Assembly (NCBI GenBank): GCA_044868005.1
Contig: JBIOVX010000215.1
Location: 1 to 64,000, forward strand
Reading direction: 5' to 3'
Source: DATARR01 sp044868005
GTDB taxonomy: Bacteria > Acidobacteriota > Thermoanaerobaculia > Multivoradales > UBA5704
DNA: 64,000 bases
Below the pieces are notes generated by a model. The model made no database searches and was not told the DNA's origin. It saw only the letters and a program-made list of their open reading frames with translations. The position numbers and the translations under genes were made by a program. Shown here piece by piece: positions 7,490 to 15,692 of this stretch (the first letter of the stretch is position 1; every line of letters starts with the position of its first letter).

Positions 7490-8581
7490 TCAATCGCGCA
7501 GCTTCTGCAGGAAGCCGCCCGGGTTCCAGGTGAGCAGGAACTTTTCGCGCTCGCGATCGGCCCGGAAGCGGGCATCGTGCGCCAGAAAGGCTTCGATCGC
7601 CTCCATCGGCCCGGGCCCGAAGTTGGGCTTGGTGGGGTGACCGTTGAGGTTCGAGTCCTCGACCACCAGGTAGCTGCCGCGGCTGACGACGTCGGCGTAG
7701 GCCTTCATCTCCGCCAGCACGTGATCGCAGTGATGATCGGAGTCGAGGACGACGAGGACCGTCGCGCCGTCCGGGATCTCCCCCCGGACCTTCGCCAGAG
7801 TCGCGCTCGCGGTCGACGAGCCGAGCAGATAAGTGATCCGCGGGTGCTCGGGCAGGGGATCGCTGTAGGGCTGCAGATCGACGCTCACGACGCGGCCCGC
7901 GCCCACCAGGTCGCAGATCTGGGCGAAGAAGAGGGCGCTGCCGCCGGCGCAGGTGCCGGTCTCGACGATGACGTCCGGCCGCAGCTCGTAGATCAGCTCC
8001 TGGTAGATCCACATGTCGAGCGGGCACTTGAAGGTGGGAAACCCCATCCAGTAGGTATCGCTCCAGGTCTTGCCCAGCAGGTAGGCGTCGAAGTAGAGCT
8101 TCTGGAAGTCCCGCACCAGCTTGGCGATGCGCTCCGACTCGAGCTCGGGGCTGCGGCGGTGATCGGGGACGAAGGTCTCGATATGGCGGTCGGGGAGGGT
8201 CAGGAAGCGAGCTTCGGTGACCGCTCCGTCGACGAGCGCCAGGCGGAGGCTGAAGTCGCTGGCGGTCTCCCCCCCGTCCTCGAGGCTCCAGGCCAGGCGG
8301 CCGAGCAGCACCACCTCGTGATCGCCCTCGATCGAGCGGGTCAGCTCCACCGACACGGGGGTGCGGCGGCGGTGGACGTGCTCGAAGTAGGCGCGCACCG
8401 CCGCGCGGCCGCGATGCCGGGAGCGCCCGAAGAGCTCGGAGTGCTCGAAGACGCCGTCCCCCTTCCAGTCGGTCAGCCAGCGCACCTCCGGATCCAGCAG
8501 CTCGAGCAGTGGCTCGGCTCCCCTCTGCGGCAGCCGCTCCAAGGCCTCGGCCGCCCGTCGTGCGAGCTCGTCGGTCCTCAT
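7490..8581 (-). CDS. SnoaL-like domain fused to CmcI/rhamnosyl-O-methyltransferase-like enzyme
   Basis: A 363-aa two-domain protein. Residues 1 to about 130 resemble a SnoaL/NTF2-like fold (LLDPEVRWLTDWKG, SRHRGRAAVRAYFEHV). Residues from about 150 onward match the cephalosporin-hydroxylase/CmcI family. They include VIVETGTCAGGSALFFAQ for SAM binding, VVLDSDHHCDHVLAEM for the metal-binding acidic cluster, and YLVVEDSNLNGHP. CmcI-type proteins are Mg-dependent SAM methyltransferases in antibiotic and glycolipid pathways. The ATG is preceded by GGGAGAGGAC, itself part of a short tandem duplication. It lies 79 bases upstream of the radical SAM gene on the same strand. Confidence 0.8.
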   Translation of the reverse strand: MRTDELARRAAEALERLPQRGAEPLLELLDPEVRWLTDWKGDGVFEHSELFGRSRHRGRAAVRAYFEHVHRRRTPVSVELTRSIEGDHEVVLLGRLAWSLEDGGETASDFSLRLALVDGAVTEARFLTLPDRHIETFVPDHRRSPELESERIAKLVRDFQKLYFDAYLLGKTWSDTYWMGFPTFKCPLDMWIYQELIYELRPDVIVETGTCAGGSALFFAQICDLVGAGRVVSVDLQPYSDPLPEHPRITYLLGSSTASATLAKVRGEIPDGATVLVVLDSDHHCDHVLAEMKAYADVVSRGSYLVVEDSNLNGHPTKPNFGPGPMEAIEAFLAHDARFRADREREKFLLTWNPGGFLQKLRD

Positions 8582-8629
8582 GTCCTCTCCCTCATGTCCT
8601 CTCCCTTCGGGGCGCCCGGCCGGCGACCC

Positions 8630-9376
8630 TCAGTCGTCCAGCGCGTAGAGCTCCTCCTCGAACTCGGTACCCGCGAGCTCGCGGCTCAGGGCTGCGAAGT
8701 TGGCGACCAGATCACGCAGGTCGCGCGAGCTCTGCTTGATGCTGCGGGCTCGCAGCGGCCGCCCGGTCGGCTGCTGCTCCAGGAAGCGGAGGAGCCGATT
8801 CTGCTCCTGCCGCTCCTCCAGGGTCTCGTAGGTCGCGTCCGCCCACGTCTGGCCGCTCGCCTCGAGGGCGGACTCGATCTCGGCGTAGTAGGCGCGGTCG
8901 AACTCGGTCCGCTCGTAGAAGCGGTCGACATCCACAGTCACCCGCGGCCGCTCGGCGGTCAGATCGGCTCGCCGGTAGACCTCCCATTCGCCCAGCCGCT
9001 CCGCGATCAGGCTCGAGACGTACGTCTTCAACCGGTTGCGCCGCCGGAGCAGGATCTTGCGGAGCCCGCGGTCGGCGAGCAGGTGGGGATAGACCTCCTC
9101 GTTCTGCCGGTGGGTGAACTTGAAGCCGACGCAGGGCGAGCCTGGGAAGCGCCGCCACATCCGCTCCAGAAACGCCAGCGGCTCGGCGTCGCGCTCGGCC
9201 ATGGTGCCGAGCTCGACGCCGCGGTCCCGCAGCTCGAGGGCGACGCGGATCCCCTTGGGATTGAACAGCTCGTGATGGCAGAGGATCGACGGGTGCGAGC
9301 CGAGCTGGGTGCAGAGCATGTTGCTGCCGGAGCGCGGGACGGCCAGGATCAGGAAGCGAACCGCGGGCGCGCTCAC
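8630..9376 (-). CDS. PAPS-dependent sulfotransferase
   Basis: A 248-aa soluble sulfotransferase. The N-terminal LAVPRSGSNMLCTQLGSH is the 5'-phosphosulfate-binding loop. RRRNRLKTYVSSLIAERL supplies the Arg/Ser pair of the 3'-phosphate site. Layout and length fit the Stf0/Sulfotransfer family of bacterial metabolite sulfotransferases. It starts with GTG at 9376, inside a GTGA overlap with the dehydrogenase stop, so it is translationally coupled to that gene. The acceptor is presumably a hydroxyl created or carried by the locus product. Confidence 0.85.
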   Translation of the reverse strand: MSAPAVRFLILAVPRSGSNMLCTQLGSHPSILCHHELFNPKGIRVALELRDRGVELGTMAERDAEPLAFLERMWRRFPGSPCVGFKFTHRQNEEVYPHLLADRGLRKILLRRRNRLKTYVSSLIAERLGEWEVYRRADLTAERPRVTVDVDRFYERTEFDRAYYAEIESALEASGQTWADATYETLEERQEQNRLLRFLEQQPTGRPLRARSIKQSSRDLRDLVANFAALSRELAGTEFEEELYALDD

Positions 9377-10413
9377 CACTCCAGGATGACTCCCAGGGTG
9401 TCGCCGGAGCTCTCGAGCAGGCGGCGGTAGCCGCGGGCCGCCTCGTGGGCGGGAAAGCGATCGGTGATCAGCTCGCGGGTGGAGATCTGCCCGGCGCGCA
9501 GCAGGTCCAGGAACAGCTCGCCGTGGCGGCGCGAGGTCCACAGGTCGGGGCCGCAGCCCTCGGGGGGATGGGAGAAGCCGTGCGCGCCCACGATCGACAG
9601 GCTGGGCCGGTTGCACAGGTCGTGGAAGTCGAAGGTGCTCGCCCCGCGCGGGCTGCTCAGCAGCAGCAGCCGGCCCTGCGGCCGCAGCAGCCGCGGCGCC
9701 GCCGCCAGCACCGTGGGCTCGCCGGTCGCCTCGATCACCACGTCGAGACCGCCGGCGCAGGCGGCGCGGAGGGCGGGCGTGGCCTCGTCGCGGATGTCGC
9801 CGTGGACCGGGATCAGCCGCGGCGACTCGGGGAGCCGGCCGAGGCGCGAGGCGTTCACCTCCATGGCCACCACCCGGGCGGCGCCGGCGCCGAGGCAGAG
9901 CCGGGTGGCGAGCTGGCCGACGATCCCGAGTCCGACGACGCCCACCCTCTCGCCCCAGGTCAGGGCGACGCGTCGCAGGCCGTTCATCGCCACCTTGGCC
10001 AGGGTCGCGAAGGTGGCCTCGCACTCGTCCACCCCGTCGGGCAGCGGCGTCACGCGGTCGAGAGGCGACAGCGTGAAGCGCTGATGGCTGCCGTGGTTGT
10101 GGACCCGGCGGCCGACCCAGGCCGGATCCTCTCCGGGCCCGACCGCCTCCACCCGGCCGACGTTGGAGTAGCCCGAAGTTCGTGGATAGCGCGTCAGATC
10201 CCGCCAGCAGTCGCCGCTCGCCGAGCCCTGGAGCAGGGTGAGCTCGGTGCCGGCGCTGATCAGCGTGCAGCGGGTGCGAACCAGGACCTGACCGCGCGCA
10301 GGCTCCGGGATCGGCTGCGGCCGCACGTCGACGACGCCGGGAGCGGTGAAGAGCACGGTCGGATTCTCGGCGGCGACGCCGGGGACAGGTGGATCGGCTC
10401 GTTCAGGTGACAT
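9373..10413 (-). CDS. medium-chain (zinc-type) dehydrogenase/reductase
   Basis: A 346-aa MDR-superfamily oxidoreductase. It has an N-terminal GroES-like part (QVLVRTRCTLISAGTELTLLQG) and a Rossmann NAD(P) part with VGVVGLGIVGQLATRL. The catalytic zinc Cys usually found after the second strand is replaced by Ser-Ala (LISAGTEL), as in the bi-domain oxidoreductase/BchC-like subgroup, so the mechanism may be zinc-independent. ATG 10413 is the first good start. The longer reading begins at TTG and neither has a clear ribosome-binding site. It is divergent from the WD40 gene and coupled to the sulfotransferase. Confidence 0.8.
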   Translation of the reverse strand: MSPERADPPVPGVAAENPTVLFTAPGVVDVRPQPIPEPARGQVLVRTRCTLISAGTELTLLQGSASGDCWRDLTRYPRTSGYSNVGRVEAVGPGEDPAWVGRRVHNHGSHQRFTLSPLDRVTPLPDGVDECEATFATLAKVAMNGLRRVALTWGERVGVVGLGIVGQLATRLCLGAGAARVVAMEVNASRLGRLPESPRLIPVHGDIRDEATPALRAACAGGLDVVIEATGEPTVLAAAPRLLRPQGRLLLLSSPRGASTFDFHDLCNRPSLSIVGAHGFSHPPEGCGPDLWTSRRHGELFLDLLRAGQISTRELITDRFPAHEAARGYRRLLESSGDTLGVILEW

Positions 10414-10435
10414 CCGGAAGCGTTTGAGCACTGCG

Positions 10436-10464
10436 TTCAAGCACTACGAGCACTAGTGTATAAT
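10436..10464 (+). promoter_or_regulatory. promoter in the divergent dehydrogenase/WD40 gap
   Basis: A perfect TATAAT at 10459-10464 lies 62 bases upstream of the WD40 ATG. The -35 at 17-base spacing is a weak TTCAAG (10436-10441). AGCACT occurs three times at 10427, 10440 and 10449, overlapping the -35 and spacer. It may be an operator for a regulator, as the intergenic space serves both directions. Confidence 0.45.
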
Positions 10465-10525
10465 GCGCGGATGCTGCTGTTTCAGAGTGTCGTGTGACCT
10501 GATTCCGCCGGGAGGTTGAGGGAGT

Positions 10526-12407
10526 ATGGTGTCTGAACCCGCCCGCCGTGTCGAAGAATCTCGCGCCGAAGAATCTCCGCACCCCTCGGCCTGGTCGCGC
10601 CATCGGGGTCCGGTGACCGGGGTGGGGGTGATCCCCGGCACGCGGACCGTCGTGACCTCGGCCTACGACAGCGCCGTCGGACTCTTCCACCTGGACAGCG
10701 GCGAGCCGGAGCTTCTAGGGTACCACGACCACCTGGTCAATCGCGTCGTGGTGAGCCCCCGACGGCCGGCGCGCCGCCTCCTGCTCGTCCGACTACTCGA
10801 TCGCGATCTGGAACCTGTCGAGCCGCCGCCGGGAGCTCACCCTGCTGGGGCATAGCGACGACGTCGAGGATTTCGCCTTCGTGGACGCCACCACCGGAGT
10901 CTCGGCTTCCCGCGACTGGCGCATCCTGGTCTGGGACCTGCGAACCGGAGCGGTGCGCCGGGTGCTCGAAGGGCACATGAAGGACGTGCTGGCGCTGGCC
11001 GTCGCCGACGGCCGGGTCTACTCCTCGGGCGACGACATGACCCTCCGGGTCTGGGACATCGAGAGCGGCAGGATGCTGCGCGTCATCGGCCCGTTCGAGG
11101 ACGAGACCGACACCTGCGCCATCGATCCGGTGCGCAGACGCGCCATCCTGGGCTGCGACGACGGCTGCATCCGGATCTTCGACACCGAGAGCGGCGCCGC
11201 GACCCACGTGGTCGAGGCGCATACCCTGGGGATCAAGAAGGTGGCGGTCTCGCCGGCGAGCGGCGACATCCTCTCCGCCGCCTACGATCAGAAGATCGCG
11301 ATCTGGGACGCGCACAGCCTGCAGGAGAAGCTGCAGCTGGACAGCACCCCCGCTACCTGGGAACGCTCGCTCACCTGGTCCCCCGACGGCGCCCAGATCG
11401 CCGGCGGGACCTTCGACGGCACGGTCCTGATCTGGGACAGCGGCAGCGGCCGGCTGCTGCAGGAGGTCGGAGAGGCCGGTCCCCTGCCCGGCAATCCCTG
11501 CTTCAACGAGGTCTCGGCCGCCGCCAGCGGCACGCTCGCGGCGGTGAGCGACGACGGCTTCGTGCGCCGCGGACGGTTGACCCCCGCCGAGAGCTCCTGG
11601 GACTGCCTCTACGAGCCGCGCTCGGGCCGCATCCTGATGAACGCCGTGACCTACGACGAAGAGCTGGGGATGGTGGTCACCGGGGCGCACGACCACACGG
11701 TCCACATCTTCGACGCGGTCCCGGGGGGCCTGGAAAGGGAGCGGGAGATCGCTCTCGGCTGCGGGCCGATCAACTCGGTGCGCATCGCGCGCCACGCGGG
11801 CTATCGGGGGGACGTCTTCGTGGCCTGCTACTCGAGCGCCATCGTTCGCCTGTCCCGGGAGGGGGAGATCCGGGGCAGGATCCAGGTGCACGAGGGGGCG
11901 GTCAAGTCGCTCCGGCTCCACCCGCAGCGGGAGGTGGGCGTCAGCTGCGGCGCCGACGGGCTGCTCCTGGGCTGGAGCTTCGGCGGCGAGCTGCTGCACC
12001 ACTATCGCGGACATACGGCGATCATCAACGATGTCGACCTGGAGCCCTCCGGAGATCGCCTGGCCAGCGTGTCGCGAGATTTCACCCTCAAGATCTTCGA
12101 CCTCGACAGCGGCGCGATGGTGCACACGATCCCGATCGCACACAAGTCGCTGAAATCGGTCTGCTTCTGGGACGGGAGCACGGTCTTGATCGGCGACTAC
12201 TGGGGCGGCTTGATCCGGGTGGACCTGGAGAGCGAGACCTTCGAGAGAGCCGTGGTCGCCGAGAACGGCATCAGCTCCTTGGGGCGCCTCGGAGAGCATG
12301 TGGTGGCGACGTCGTACGACGGGGCGATCTATCTGATCGACCCCGATGACCTAAAGGTAGCCCGGTCGCTGAGGGCGATGCGCCAAAAGCTGGCGGTCGC
12401 CACCTAG
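10526..12407 (+). CDS. WD40 beta-propeller protein interrupted by a +1 frameshift
   Basis: About 626 aa if read through, with WD40 blades from end to end (ILVWDLRTG, LRVWDIESG, IAIWDAHSL, VLIWDSGSG, LKIFDLDSG) and no enzymatic domain. It probably forms one or two propellers acting as a scaffold. The frame breaks in a run of five C at 10756-10760. Removing one C restores VVVSPDGRRAASCSSDYSIA, a normal blade, and joins the 5' part (10526 to about 10760) to the rest. This could be an assembly or sequencing error, a true mutation, or phase variation at a homopolymer. ATG 10526 has a G-rich Shine-Dalgarno. It heads a run with the RibA-like and Nif11-PhyH genes. Confidence 0.75.
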
Positions 12408-12463
12408 CGGTCGGACCGGACCAGCGCCGGGCCCTGCACGGTCCGGCCGGATCAGGAGTCGCA

Positions 12464-13660
12464 TTGACGAGCGAAGGACGGAAGCAGTGGGAGCCGAGCG
12501 TCAAGCGGGCGCTCGCCGCCGCGCGGCGGGGCGAGGCGGTCCTCGTTGCGGGTGACCTGGAGGACGATGCCCTCGACGGCTGCCACCTCCATCTCGTCCT
12601 GGCGGCGGAGCGCGCGACCCCGGGGGAGGTCGACAGGATGCTCCGCCTGGGCAATGGATCCACGGTGCTGGCGATCGCCCGCGACCGGCTCGAGTGCCTC
12701 GCGGCGGCGGGGAACGGGGGCCAGGGAAGCCGGCGGGTGCGGGAGGGCGAGGCCTGGCCGGAGGGGCCGCGGGCTCGGGAGCTGGCGGCCGCGGCGGCGC
12801 GGCTGGCCGGCAACGGCGCCGGTCTCACCCGGGCCGCGATCGACGGGCTGGAAGTCCACTGTGCGGCCTGGGGAGGGGTGGTGGACACCCCCGGGCCGGT
12901 GGAAGCCGCGGTCGACCTGGCGCGCCTGGCGGGGCTGGCCCCGATGGCCCTCGTCAGCCGTCTCGATCTCCGGGGGGCGCGGTCGGTGGATCGGGACGGC
13001 GAGGCAGCGCCCTGCGCCAGGGTCGCCATCGGGGATCTGGTGCGCTTCCGGAGATCCCGCGACTCCGGTGGCCTGCGCCAGCGCGGTCCCCAGGTGCGGC
13101 TGCCGACCCGCCACGGCGAGTTCGCCCTCCAGGCCTATGAAGACCCGCTCACCGGCCAGCTCCACCTGGCGCTCTGGCAGGGAGTCCTGCAGGACGGGAT
13201 CCTGGTGCGGGTGCACTCGGAGTGCCTGACCGGCGACCTGCTCGGCTCGCTGCGCTGCGACTGCGGAGCGCAGCTCTCCCAGGCCCTGGCCGCGATCGCC
13301 GCCGAGAGGGCGGGGGTCCTGATCTACTTGCGCCAGGAGGGGCGGGGGATCGGCCTCGTCAACAAGCTGCGGGCCTACGCCATCCAGGACGAGGGCTTCG
13401 ACACGATCGATGCCAACCGCCGGCTCGGCTTCGCCCCCGACCAGCGCGACTACGAGTTCGCCGCGGTGATCCTGAAGCGGCTCGGCATCTCCTCGGTGCG
13501 GCTGCTGACGAACAACCCGCGCAAGTGCGCGGACCTGGAGCTGCACGGCGTCCGGGTCGTCACCCGGGTACCCCTGGTGGCCGCCGGCTCGGCCGAGAAC
13601 CAGGGCTATCTCGACGCCAAACGGACCAAGATGGGCCACTGGCTGCCCGACTGCCAGTAG
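12464..13660 (+). CDS. ribA: GTP cyclohydrolase II with degenerate RibB-like N-terminal half
   Basis: A 398-aa RibBA-type fusion. The C-terminal half (about 205-398) is an intact GTP cyclohydrolase II, with VRVHSECLTGDLLGSLRCDCG for zinc ligands and YLRQEGRGIGL for GTP handling. This enzyme opens GTP to a diaminopyrimidine. The N-terminal half aligns with DHBP synthase. It lacks the acidic DDExRENEGD loop (replaced by GDLEDDALDG) and the HTEAAVDL histidine (now GPVEAAVDL), so it is likely dead. TTG 12464 is chosen because AGGAG lies 5 bases upstream. It sits between the WD40 and Nif11-PhyH genes, not with riboflavin genes, which suggests a pathway-specific role. The symbol refers to the active half. 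Confidence 0.85.
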   Translation: MTSEGRKQWEPSVKRALAAARRGEAVLVAGDLEDDALDGCHLHLVLAAERATPGEVDRMLRLGNGSTVLAIARDRLECLAAAGNGGQGSRRVREGEAWPEGPRARELAAAAARLAGNGAGLTRAAIDGLEVHCAAWGGVVDTPGPVEAAVDLARLAGLAPMALVSRLDLRGARSVDRDGEAAPCARVAIGDLVRFRRSRDSGGLRQRGPQVRLPTRHGEFALQAYEDPLTGQLHLALWQGVLQDGILVRVHSECLTGDLLGSLRCDCGAQLSQALAAIAAERAGVLIYLRQEGRGIGLVNKLRAYAIQDEGFDTIDANRRLGFAPDQRDYEFAAVILKRLGISSVRLLTNNPRKCADLELHGVRVVTRVPLVAAGSAENQGYLDAKRTKMGHWLPDCQ

Positions 13661-13699
13661 GCGGGCGGGGAGGCGGCAGGCCGCGCAGGAGATGACGCC

Positions 13700-14752
13700 A
13701 TGGCTGAAGATACTCACCTCGAACAGACCGAACACTCGCTGGCCTTCCTGGCCCGCCTCGACAGCGACCGGGAGCTCGCCGCCGCCTGCGAGCGTACCGA
13801 CCTCGAAGGCCGCCTCCGCATCGGCGCCGAGCTCGGCTTTGCGGTCACCGAGCCCGAGTTCCGGCGCGCCATCCGCTCCTGGGACTACGGGGGGAGATGG
13901 ACGCGCTGGCAGAGCTTCGGCCGCATCAGCGACGACACCCGCGACCTGCCGGACCTCGCGGGCGAGTATCCGGTCTCCCGCGACCAGGTGGAGGCCTACT
14001 GGCGCGACGGGCATATCCATCTGCCGCAGGTCCTGAGCCGCGAGGAGATGGATTGCTACCGGCCGGTGGTGCGCGCCGTGGTCGCCAATCACAACACCCA
14101 GCTCGAGGCCCGCTACGAGACCTCGGCCGACCGCGGCTACCTGCAGGTGGTCAACATGCACATGCGCAGCCCCGCCGCCCGGCGGCTGACCCGCTCGCCG
14201 CGGCTGGCCAAGATCGCCGCTGATCTGCTGGAGGTCCCGGCGGTGCGGATTTACATCGATCAGGCCTTCTACAAGGAGCCGGGAGGCAAGGTCTCGCACT
14301 GGCATCAGGACCAGCTCTACTACCCGCTGGACACCGACAAGGTGATCACTATGTGGCTCCCGCTGGTGGACGTCTCGCCCGACATGGGGGTGGTGGCCTA
14401 CGCCTCGGGCTCGCACCGGCGCGGCTTCCTCGGCTTCAAGCCGGATCGCGACGACGCGGAGGAGGACCTGCCCCGCTTCGTCTCCCAGCTCGACCATCCG
14501 ATCTGGAAGCCCGACGGGGTGGCGGTGGGGGACGTCATCCTGCACCACGGCTGGGTGCTTCACGGCGCCTATGGGAACGAGAGCGACCGCATCCGCGAGG
14601 TGGTGACGATCATCTACTACCCCGACGGCACCCCCATCGTCTCGCCCCAGAGCGAGTTCCAGCGCCGGGCGATCGAGTACATGATGGATGGGAAGAAGCC
14701 GGGGGAGCCGGCCGCCGGCCCGCTCAATCCCGTCGTCTACCCGGCCGCTTGA
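13700..14752 (+). CDS. Nif11 leader-like domain fused to PhyH dioxygenase
   Basis: A 350-aa fusion. Residues about 10-60 (SLAFLARLDSDRELAAACE, then IGAELGFAVTEPEFRRAI) match the Nif11 fold used as RiPP leader peptides. The rest is a PhyH-type Fe(II)/2-oxoglutarate oxygenase with HWHQD (H202, D204), LPLVDVSPDMG, a distal His in WVLHGAYGN (about H288) and a following Arg. In RiPP systems Nif11 is recognised by the modification machinery. On an enzyme it could be a docking domain. ATG 13700 has AGGAG upstream. It follows the RibA-like gene by 39 bases and overlaps the convergent epimerase by 16. Confidence 0.8.
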   Translation: MAEDTHLEQTEHSLAFLARLDSDRELAAACERTDLEGRLRIGAELGFAVTEPEFRRAIRSWDYGGRWTRWQSFGRISDDTRDLPDLAGEYPVSRDQVEAYWRDGHIHLPQVLSREEMDCYRPVVRAVVANHNTQLEARYETSADRGYLQVVNMHMRSPAARRLTRSPRLAKIAADLLEVPAVRIYIDQAFYKEPGGKVSHWHQDQLYYPLDTDKVITMWLPLVDVSPDMGVVAYASGSHRRGFLGFKPDRDDAEEDLPRFVSQLDHPIWKPDGVAVGDVILHHGWVLHGAYGNESDRIREVVTIIYYPDGTPIVSPQSEFQRRAIEYMMDGKKPGEPAAGPLNPVVYPAA

Positions 14753-15660
14753 GCCTCCGACCGGCGTGCCGCCTCCACCAGCTCGCGGACCGTCCGGTCG
14801 AGCCGCCGGGCGCCGCCGAATTGCATGCCGAGGGCCTGGAGCTTCCCGGTCTCGATCTCGCGGGGAGGCGTGAAGGGCGGCGCCGCGAGCCGGCTGCGGC
14901 TGCCGGTGATCGCGATCGCCAGGCGCGCCACCTCGTGCTCGGAGACGATGCGATCGAAGCAATTGTACGCCTCGCCCGCCACGCCGTCGGCGGTGAGCAG
15001 GATCTCGATCGCGCGCGCGACGTCGTCCGCGTGCACCTCCTTGGCGCCGCCGCGGCAGACGACGTCGCGCCCGCGGACCACGTCGCGAACGAGGCCGAAC
15101 CACCTGCTCCTCTCCGGCGGATGCGCGAGGCCGTAGATGCCGGCGGGGCGCAGGGAGCAGATCGGGAAGCCGTCGCCCAGGCCGTAGCTGTGGACGAACT
15201 GCTCGATCGCCCCCTTGTGCGCCCCGTAGTGGCCGAGCGGCCACAGCGGATGGGCCTCGTCCAGGGGGCGGTCGTCGAGCAGCTTCGCGTGGACGGCGCA
15301 AGACGACACGAAGACGAAGCGGCCCACCCCGGCGGCGGCGGCGGCCTGGATCAGCCGCAGCGTCCCCAGCAGGTTGACCTCGAGGTAGGGGATGAGGCTC
15401 TCGCCGCCGCCCACCCGATAGTCCGCCGCCACCCGGTGCAGGGCGGCGTGGACGACGGCGTCGCAGCCGCCCACCAGGACCTCCGCCGCGGTGGCACCCA
15501 GCTCCCCGCGCACCCATTCGACGCGCTCGCCGCAGCCATCGAAGCCGCTGCGGTCGCTGCCGGGCCGGTACCAGCAGCGGCAGGTGTGCCCGGCGGCGGC
15601 GAGGCGGCGGACGACGTAGCGCCCCAGAAAGCCGGTGGCGCCGGTGACGGCGACGGTCAT
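14737..15660 (-). CDS. NAD-dependent epimerase/dehydratase (extended SDR)
   Basis: A 307-aa extended short-chain dehydrogenase. The N-terminal VTGATGFLGRYV is the GxxGxxG NAD(P) loop. Ser in FVSSCAV and YGAHK supply the catalytic Ser-Tyr-Lys set. A typical C-terminal substrate part follows (SLRPAGIYG, HADDVARAI). It resembles nucleotide-sugar or steroid-type epimerase/dehydratases, but the substrate is not decidable. It is convergent with the Nif11-PhyH gene and divergent from the O-methyltransferase gene, with starts 32 bases apart. Confidence 0.85.
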   Translation of the reverse strand: MTVAVTGATGFLGRYVVRRLAAAGHTCRCWYRPGSDRSGFDGCGERVEWVRGELGATAAEVLVGGCDAVVHAALHRVAADYRVGGGESLIPYLEVNLLGTLRLIQAAAAAGVGRFVFVSSCAVHAKLLDDRPLDEAHPLWPLGHYGAHKGAIEQFVHSYGLGDGFPICSLRPAGIYGLAHPPERSRWFGLVRDVVRGRDVVCRGGAKEVHADDVARAIEILLTADGVAGEAYNCFDRIVSEHEVARLAIAITGSRSRLAAPPFTPPREIETGKLQALGMQFGGARRLDRTVRELVEAARRSEAQAAG

Positions 15661-15692
15661 GCGCCCATCTTATCTTCAGGAAAGGAGACCGA

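Noticed and set aside
10526..12407. Programmed ribosomal frameshift in the WD40 gene
   Set aside because: There is no slippery heptamer of known type or clear downstream stimulatory structure, only a C run. An indel or homopolymer switch is simpler.
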